NCBI GenBank assembly: GCA_020028535.1
Contig: JAIBHM010000053.1
Location: forward strand, 1 to 9,563
Length of the DNA: 9,563 nucleotides
Origin: Armatimonadota bacterium
GTDB taxonomy: Bacteria; Sysuimicrobiota; Sysuimicrobiia; Sysuimicrobiales; Kaftiobacteriaceae
Direction of reading: 5' to 3'
Shown here: positions 6,308-9,563 of the stretch, one piece after another
Numbering within the stretch: the first letter of the stretch is position 1
How the letters are laid out: each line of letters starts with the position of its first letter
Translations under genes and position numbers: made by a program
Notes under the pieces: model-generated
Seen by the model: only the letters and a program-made list of their open reading frames with translations
What the model was told of the DNA's origin: nothing
Database searches by the model: none

Positions 6308-6342
6308 TTGCGCTGGTTCGGGCTCGCCTCTACCCTGGGGGT
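6308..6342 (+). promoter_or_regulatory. Possible weak promoter giving a leaderless Nfu-domain mRNA
   Basis: TTGCGC (6308-6313) and TACCCT (6331-6336) are 17 bp apart. The second motif fits TANNNT and ends 6 nt before the ATG at 6343, so transcription would begin at or next to the start codon. Each hexamer matches the consensus at only three positions. The gene has only a G-rich run directly against its start codon, not a normally spaced ribosome binding site, which agrees with a leaderless transcript. Read-through from the barrel gene is the alternative. Confidence 0.3.
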
Positions 6343-6618
6343 ATGAGCCCGGTTGAGATTCAGGTCCAGCCCACCCCGAACATCAACGCGCTGAAGTTTG
6401 TTCTCGATCGGAGACTGACGGAGGGGAAGAGTCAGACCTTCCGGTCCGCCGACGAGGCCGCGAGCGCCCCGCTTGCGAAAGCGTTGCTCGGGATTCCTGG
6501 GGTCGTCCAGGTGTTCTTTCTGAACGACTTCATCACGGTCACTCGGAAGCCGGAGAGTCCCTGGGAAAAGATCGCGGATCAGGTGGAAACGACGATCCGC
6601 GGGCATTTCGGCGCCTGA
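6343..6618 (+). CDS. Stand-alone Nfu/NifU N-terminal domain protein
   Basis: The 91-aa product matches the Nfu N-terminal (PF08712-type) domain along its whole length. The family pattern is visible in PTPNINALKFVLDR (11-24), a middle segment APLAKALLGIPGVVQVFFLN with the characteristic GV..VFF strand, and FITVTRKPESPWEKI. In Nfu iron-sulfur scaffold proteins this domain precedes a CxxC cluster-binding domain. Here that second domain is absent and the protein has no cysteine at all, so it cannot hold a cluster alone by thiolate ligands. It may act with a separate Nfu or other scaffold protein; stand-alone versions are known in bacteria but their task is poorly defined. It starts 44 bp after the barrel gene and ends 5 bp before the convergent pdhC. 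Confidence 0.9.
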   Translation: MSPVEIQVQPTPNINALKFVLDRRLTEGKSQTFRSADEAASAPLAKALLGIPGVVQVFFLNDFITVTRKPESPWEKIADQVETTIRGHFGA

Positions 6619-6623
6619 GATCG

Positions 6624-7880
6624 TTATTCGGTCAGGAACAGGAGGAAGGGGTTCTCCAGCAGACGCTTGACCTCGCCGAGAAACTGCGCGGCCTCGGCGC
6701 CATCGGTCACGCGATGATCGGCGGAGATTGTCACCTGCATGGTCGTCGCAGTGGTGAGCTGCCCATTGCGCACGACCGGCCTCGGCTGCGCCGCGCCGAC
6801 CGCGAGGATGCCCGCATGAGGCGGGTTGATGATGGCGATGAAGTTCTCGACGAAGTCGAACATGCCCAGGTTGCTGACCGTGAAGGTCCCGCCTTCGTAG
6901 TCGTCCGGGCGCAGGTGCCCCGAGCGTGCGCGCTCGGCCAGCGCTTTCGCATCCTGTCCCAGCTGCACAATTGACTTCCGGTCGCAGTCCCGCAGCACCG
7001 GGGCGATGAGGCCCTCCGGCAGCGCGATGGCGATCGCCACGTTGATCCTCCGGAAGCGCCGGATCTTTCCCTCGACGTAGGCGCTGTTCAGGTTGGGGAA
7101 TTTCCGCAGCGCCAGGGCGACCGCCCGCACGACGAAGTCGTTGACCGTGACACGCTGCTGCTCGCCGTACGTCGCATTGAGCTGCTGCCGCGCGCGCAGG
7201 GCCTCGTCCATCCCGACTTCGGCCGTGATGTAGAAGTGCGGGACCTGCTGTTTGCTCTCCAGCATCCGCCGCGCGATCGTCGAACGCATCCGCGATGGCG
7301 TTTCGTCGACGTAGTCAGGTCCCGGGGCAGCAGCAGGGCCGGACGGCGCGCCCGGCGCAGGCGGAGCGGCCGCAGGGCGTGAGGCGAGAAAGGCCTCGAC
7401 GTCCTCCTTGGTCACGCGTCCGTCGGGGCCGGTTCCGGTAATGCGGGAGAGATCAACCCCCCGTTCCTCCGCCATCCGTTTCGCGAGCGGCGACGCCTTC
7501 ACGCGCCCGGCATCTCCGGTCTGGGCGGCGGGTTGTGTCGGGGGCGACACGGTCGCGTGTTTGGCGACCTGCTGGGGCTGCGCGGCTGGGGGTTTTACGT
7601 CTGGGGAGGATTGCGGCCGGGCATCGCGGCGCTCCACCTTTGTTCCAGGTGCGCCGATCACAGCGATCTTCGCACCCACCGGAACGCTTTGGCCCTCCGC
7701 CACGACGATGTCGAGTAACGCCCCGGCCTCTTCGGCCTCGATGTCGACGTTGACCTTGTCGGTCTCGATCTCCGCGATGGGCTCGCCTTTACTGACTTGA
7801 TCTCCGACCTTCTTGCGCCAGCTGAGGACCTTGCCCTCAGTCATGGCGTCGCCCATCTTCGGCATGATCACGTCGGCCAC
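6624..7880 (-). CDS. pdhC: Pyruvate dehydrogenase E2, dihydrolipoamide acetyltransferase
   Basis: This 418-aa E2 forms the core of the complex. It moves the acetyl group made by E1 onto coenzyme A through a swinging lipoyl arm. One lipoyl domain covers about residues 2-77, with the lipoylated lysine K42 in EIETDKVNVDIE. After a Pro/Ala/Gln linker there is a peripheral-subunit-binding domain (about 128-170, KASPLAKRMAEERGVDLSRI and GTGPDGRVTKEDVEAFL). A second Pro/Ala-rich linker leads to the catalytic domain (about 195-418), whose active-site motif DHRVTDG has His389 and Asp393. A branched-chain or 2-oxoglutarate E2 is less likely given the E1 partners. The start is a GTG preceded by GAGGAA; the gene lies 20 bp after pdhB, in the same operon. 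Confidence 0.95.
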   Translation of the reverse strand: MADVIMPKMGDAMTEGKVLSWRKKVGDQVSKGEPIAEIETDKVNVDIEAEEAGALLDIVVAEGQSVPVGAKIAVIGAPGTKVERRDARPQSSPDVKPPAAQPQQVAKHATVSPPTQPAAQTGDAGRVKASPLAKRMAEERGVDLSRITGTGPDGRVTKEDVEAFLASRPAAAPPAPGAPSGPAAAPGPDYVDETPSRMRSTIARRMLESKQQVPHFYITAEVGMDEALRARQQLNATYGEQQRVTVNDFVVRAVALALRKFPNLNSAYVEGKIRRFRRINVAIAIALPEGLIAPVLRDCDRKSIVQLGQDAKALAERARSGHLRPDDYEGGTFTVSNLGMFDFVENFIAIINPPHAGILAVGAAQPRPVVRNGQLTTATTMQVTISADHRVTDGAEAAQFLGEVKRLLENPFLLFLTE

Positions 7881-7884
7881 GGGA

Positions 7885-7890
7885 TTCCTC
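7885..7890 (-). promoter_or_regulatory. Ribosome binding site supporting the GTG start of pdhC
   Basis: Read on the minus strand this is GAGGAA, 4 nt before the GTG at 7880. It lies in the 20-bp gap after the pdhB stop codon, and the lipoyl domain begins directly at this GTG (ADVIMPKMG). Confidence 0.65.
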
Positions 7891-7900
7891 GACGGTTACG

Positions 7901-8884
7901 TTATGTTCTGTTGAGCGTCTTCTTCACAGCCCGGACGATGTCTTCCTCGTGCGGCACGGCCATCAGTTCCAGATTGCGGGCATACGGCATCGGCACATCT
8001 GCGCCGGTGACGCGTTCGACGGGCGCGTCCAGGTGGTCGAAGGCCTGCTCGTAGATCGACGCGGCGATCTCCGCGGCGGCGCCGAAGAGGCGCCACTGCT
8101 CCTGGACGACCACGGCCCGATGGGTGCGGACGACGGATTCGACCACGGTCTTAGTGTCCATCGGCCGGAGCGACCGCAGGTTCACGACCTCCGCCTCGAT
8201 CTCTTCACCGGCCAGCCGCTCGGCCGCGGCCAGCGCCACGTGCAGCATGCGGCTATAGGCAATGACCGTCACATCCCGGCCCGACCGGGCCACCTCAGCC
8301 TGACCGAACGGTAGGGCGAACTCGGGGTCTTCGGGCACCTCGCCCTTCATGCCGTACAGGGCGGCGTTCTCGAGGAAAATCACCGGGTCTCTTCCTCTTA
8401 TAGCTGTGCGCAGGAGGCCTTTGGCCTCCTGCGGGGTCGCCGGGGCCACGACAAAGAGTCCCGGGAAGTGGGCGTATATTGCCTCAAGACTTTGCGAGTG
8501 CTGGGCGGAGAGCTGCACCCCCGCACCGTTGGGCCCCCGGATCACCAGCGGTACGTCCACCTGGCCGCCCGAGAAGTAGCGCACTTTGGCCGCGTTGTTC
8601 ACGATCTGGTCCATGGCCAGCAGCGAGAAGTTCCAGGTCATCACCTCGACCACGGGCCGCAGACCGAGCATGGCCATCCCAATCGCAGCCCCCACGAAGC
8701 CCAGCTCCGAGATGGGCGTGTCGATCACGCGCTGGGGTCCGAAGCGGTCGAGCAGGTCGGCGGTGACACGGAAGGTGCCCTGGTAGACCCCGATATCTTC
8801 ACCCATCAGGATGACCGAGCGGTCGCGGTCCATCTCCTGGATCAGCGTGGTGCGGAGGGCGTCTCGTAAGGTGAGCTCAGGCAT
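7901..8884 (-). CDS. pdhB: Pyruvate dehydrogenase E1 component, beta subunit
   Basis: With the alpha subunit this 327-aa protein forms the thiamine-diphosphate-dependent E1, which decarboxylates pyruvate and acetylates the E2 lipoyl group. The N-terminal transketolase-like pyrimidine-binding domain includes GEDIGVYQGTF (28-38), DTPISELGF with Glu60, the usual cofactor-activating Glu, and AQHSQSLE with His129. The C-terminal transketolase domain starts near residue 195 (VTVIAYSRMLHVA) and includes VNLRSLRPMDTKTVVESV. Length is normal for the family. The start at ATG 8884 is chosen because MPELTLRDAL is the usual N-terminus; longer readings in this frame run antiparallel through pdhA. The ATG overlaps the end of pdhA by 8 bp, suggesting translational coupling. 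Acetoin or branched-chain E1 beta are less likely alternatives. Confidence 0.95.
   Translation of the reverse strand: MPELTLRDALRTTLIQEMDRDRSVILMGEDIGVYQGTFRVTADLLDRFGPQRVIDTPISELGFVGAAIGMAMLGLRPVVEVMTWNFSLLAMDQIVNNAAKVRYFSGGQVDVPLVIRGPNGAGVQLSAQHSQSLEAIYAHFPGLFVVAPATPQEAKGLLRTAIRGRDPVIFLENAALYGMKGEVPEDPEFALPFGQAEVARSGRDVTVIAYSRMLHVALAAAERLAGEEIEAEVVNLRSLRPMDTKTVVESVVRTHRAVVVQEQWRLFGAAAEIAASIYEQAFDHLDAPVERVTGADVPMPYARNLELMAVPHEEDIVRAVKKTLNRT
8409..8433. repeat. Perfect 11-bp inverted repeat with 3-nt loop inside pdhB
   Basis: CGCAGGAGGCC and GGCCTCCTGCG are exact reverse complements separated by TTT. In the pdhB message the hairpin spans codons for QEAKGLLR. No U-run follows it on either strand, so it is not a standard intrinsic terminator. 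Confidence 0.8.
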
Positions 8885-9563
8885 AGATGTCGCGGTCGAG
8901 CTCTTCGGGCGACGGCGGGGGGCTCTCTTCGGCAAAGCGCACCGCTTCCGCCACCGCCCGCTCCGCTTCCTCGCGGATCCTCGCGACGTCGGCGTCGTTG
9001 AGTAGACCGGCGTCGCGTAGCCGGCGCTCCAGGACGGCAATCGGGTCCTGGCTCCGTGCCTTTGCCACCTCGTCTTTGTTGCGGTACGGCTGGAAGAGGT
9101 CAGCGGCGCCGTGGCCCGCAAACCGATAGGTCAGCATCTCTACCCCAAACGGCGCACCGGTCGACCGCACGCGCTCGATAATCCGGCGGGCAAGCTTCCG
9201 CACGGCAAGGAAATCCATCCCTTCGGCGCGCTCATGCTCGATGGCGTAGGCGGCAAACCGCGAGGCGAGGTCGGGTACGGCGGAGGCCCGCTCCACCGAG
9301 GTCCCCATCCCATACTGGTTGTTTTCGACCACATACACGATGGGGCAGAGACCGTCGCGACCCCACAAACCGGCCAGGTTTGCCGGCTCATGGAACGATC
9401 CGCTGTTGACGGCCCCGTCGCCCAGGAAACAAAGACAGATGCGGTCGGTAGAAAGGTAGCGCAGCGCGTAGGCCGCCCCCGTCGCGAGCGGAATGTGCCC
9501 GCCGACGATCCCGTAGCCGCCGTAGAAGCCGCGCGCCACGTCGAAGAGGTGCATCGATCCGCC
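8877..9563 (-). CDS. pdhA: Pyruvate dehydrogenase E1 component, alpha subunit, 5'-partial
   Basis: The last 228 residues are present; the reading frame runs open to the window edge, where GGSMHLFDVARGFYGGYG begins. GGSMH is an internal conserved motif of E1 alpha, so roughly the first 100 residues lie outside the window and the Met in this motif is not the start. The thiamine-diphosphate motif is intact: GDGAVNSGSFHEPANLA leading to VVENNQYGMGT. The segment equivalent to the phosphorylation loop reads FAGHGAADLFQPYRNKDE, where many relatives have a Ser after GH and a shorter run before YR. The C-terminal part is helical and charged. The TGA overlaps the pdhB start. With E1 beta it forms the decarboxylating heterotetramer. 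Confidence 0.94.
   Translation of the reverse strand, partial: GGSMHLFDVARGFYGGYGIVGGHIPLATGAAYALRYLSTDRICLCFLGDGAVNSGSFHEPANLAGLWGRDGLCPIVYVVENNQYGMGTSVERASAVPDLASRFAAYAIEHERAEGMDFLAVRKLARRIIERVRSTGAPFGVEMLTYRFAGHGAADLFQPYRNKDEVAKARSQDPIAVLERRLRDAGLLNDADVARIREEAERAVAEAVRFAEESPPPSPEELDRDIYA

Noticed and set aside
8409..8433. Intrinsic terminator inside pdhB
   Set aside because: There is no run of T after the stem on either strand and it lies in the middle of an intact conserved gene.
7901..9121. Extended 406-aa version of pdhB starting at 9121
   Set aside because: The additional N-terminal part is an out-of-frame translation of pdhA; the family N-terminus MPELTLRDAL begins at 8884.
9554..9563. 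ATG at 9554 as the true start of pdhA
   Set aside because: It is the Met of the internal GGSMH motif and the frame stays open to the window edge.

Overview
The window is GC-rich, densely coding DNA from a bacterium that is very probably diderm: it encodes a signal-peptide-bearing protein that reads as an outer-membrane beta-barrel. Species cannot be assigned from sequence alone. A stand-alone copper-amine-oxidase-N-like domain, a FliA/WhiG-type sigma factor beside a roadblock protein, and the lack of close matches that I recognise together suggest a little-studied lineage, but that is inference. No RNA gene, insertion sequence or CRISPR array is visible.

Region 1 (2-2240, + strand) is a tight regulatory operon. 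It holds a GAF protein with a degenerate GGDEF domain (probably cut by the window edge), a FliA/WhiG-like sigma factor starting 13 bp later, and a small roadblock/LC7 protein whose ribosome binding site overlaps the sigma stop codon. No flagellar gene is present, so the sigma factor's regulon is unknown.

Region 2 (2241-2504) is a 264-bp non-coding leader containing a tandem 8-bp repeat and several short inverted repeats that compete for the same strands. It ends in a strong ribosome binding site.

Region 3 (2505-6298, + strand) is the most interesting part. It encodes three exported proteins: a 166-aa subunit-like beta-sandwich protein with two cysteines; a 277-aa Ig-fold protein resembling pilus chaperones or the DUF916/WxLIP family; and an 804-aa protein that joins a CuAO-N-like domain, a beta-barrel and two calcium-loop SdrD-B-like domains. 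The layout subunit, chaperone-like, barrel mimics a chaperone-usher cassette, but none of the proteins is a clear member of the classical families. This is the best candidate for an undescribed surface-fibre or secretion system.

Region 4 (6343-9563) is housekeeping. A stand-alone Nfu N-terminal domain protein on the + strand converges, with a 5-bp gap, on a minus-strand pyruvate dehydrogenase operon transcribed in the order pdhA (5' end outside the window), pdhB, pdhC. These three make the E1 alpha, E1 beta and E2 subunits that convert pyruvate to acetyl-CoA. E3 is not in the window.
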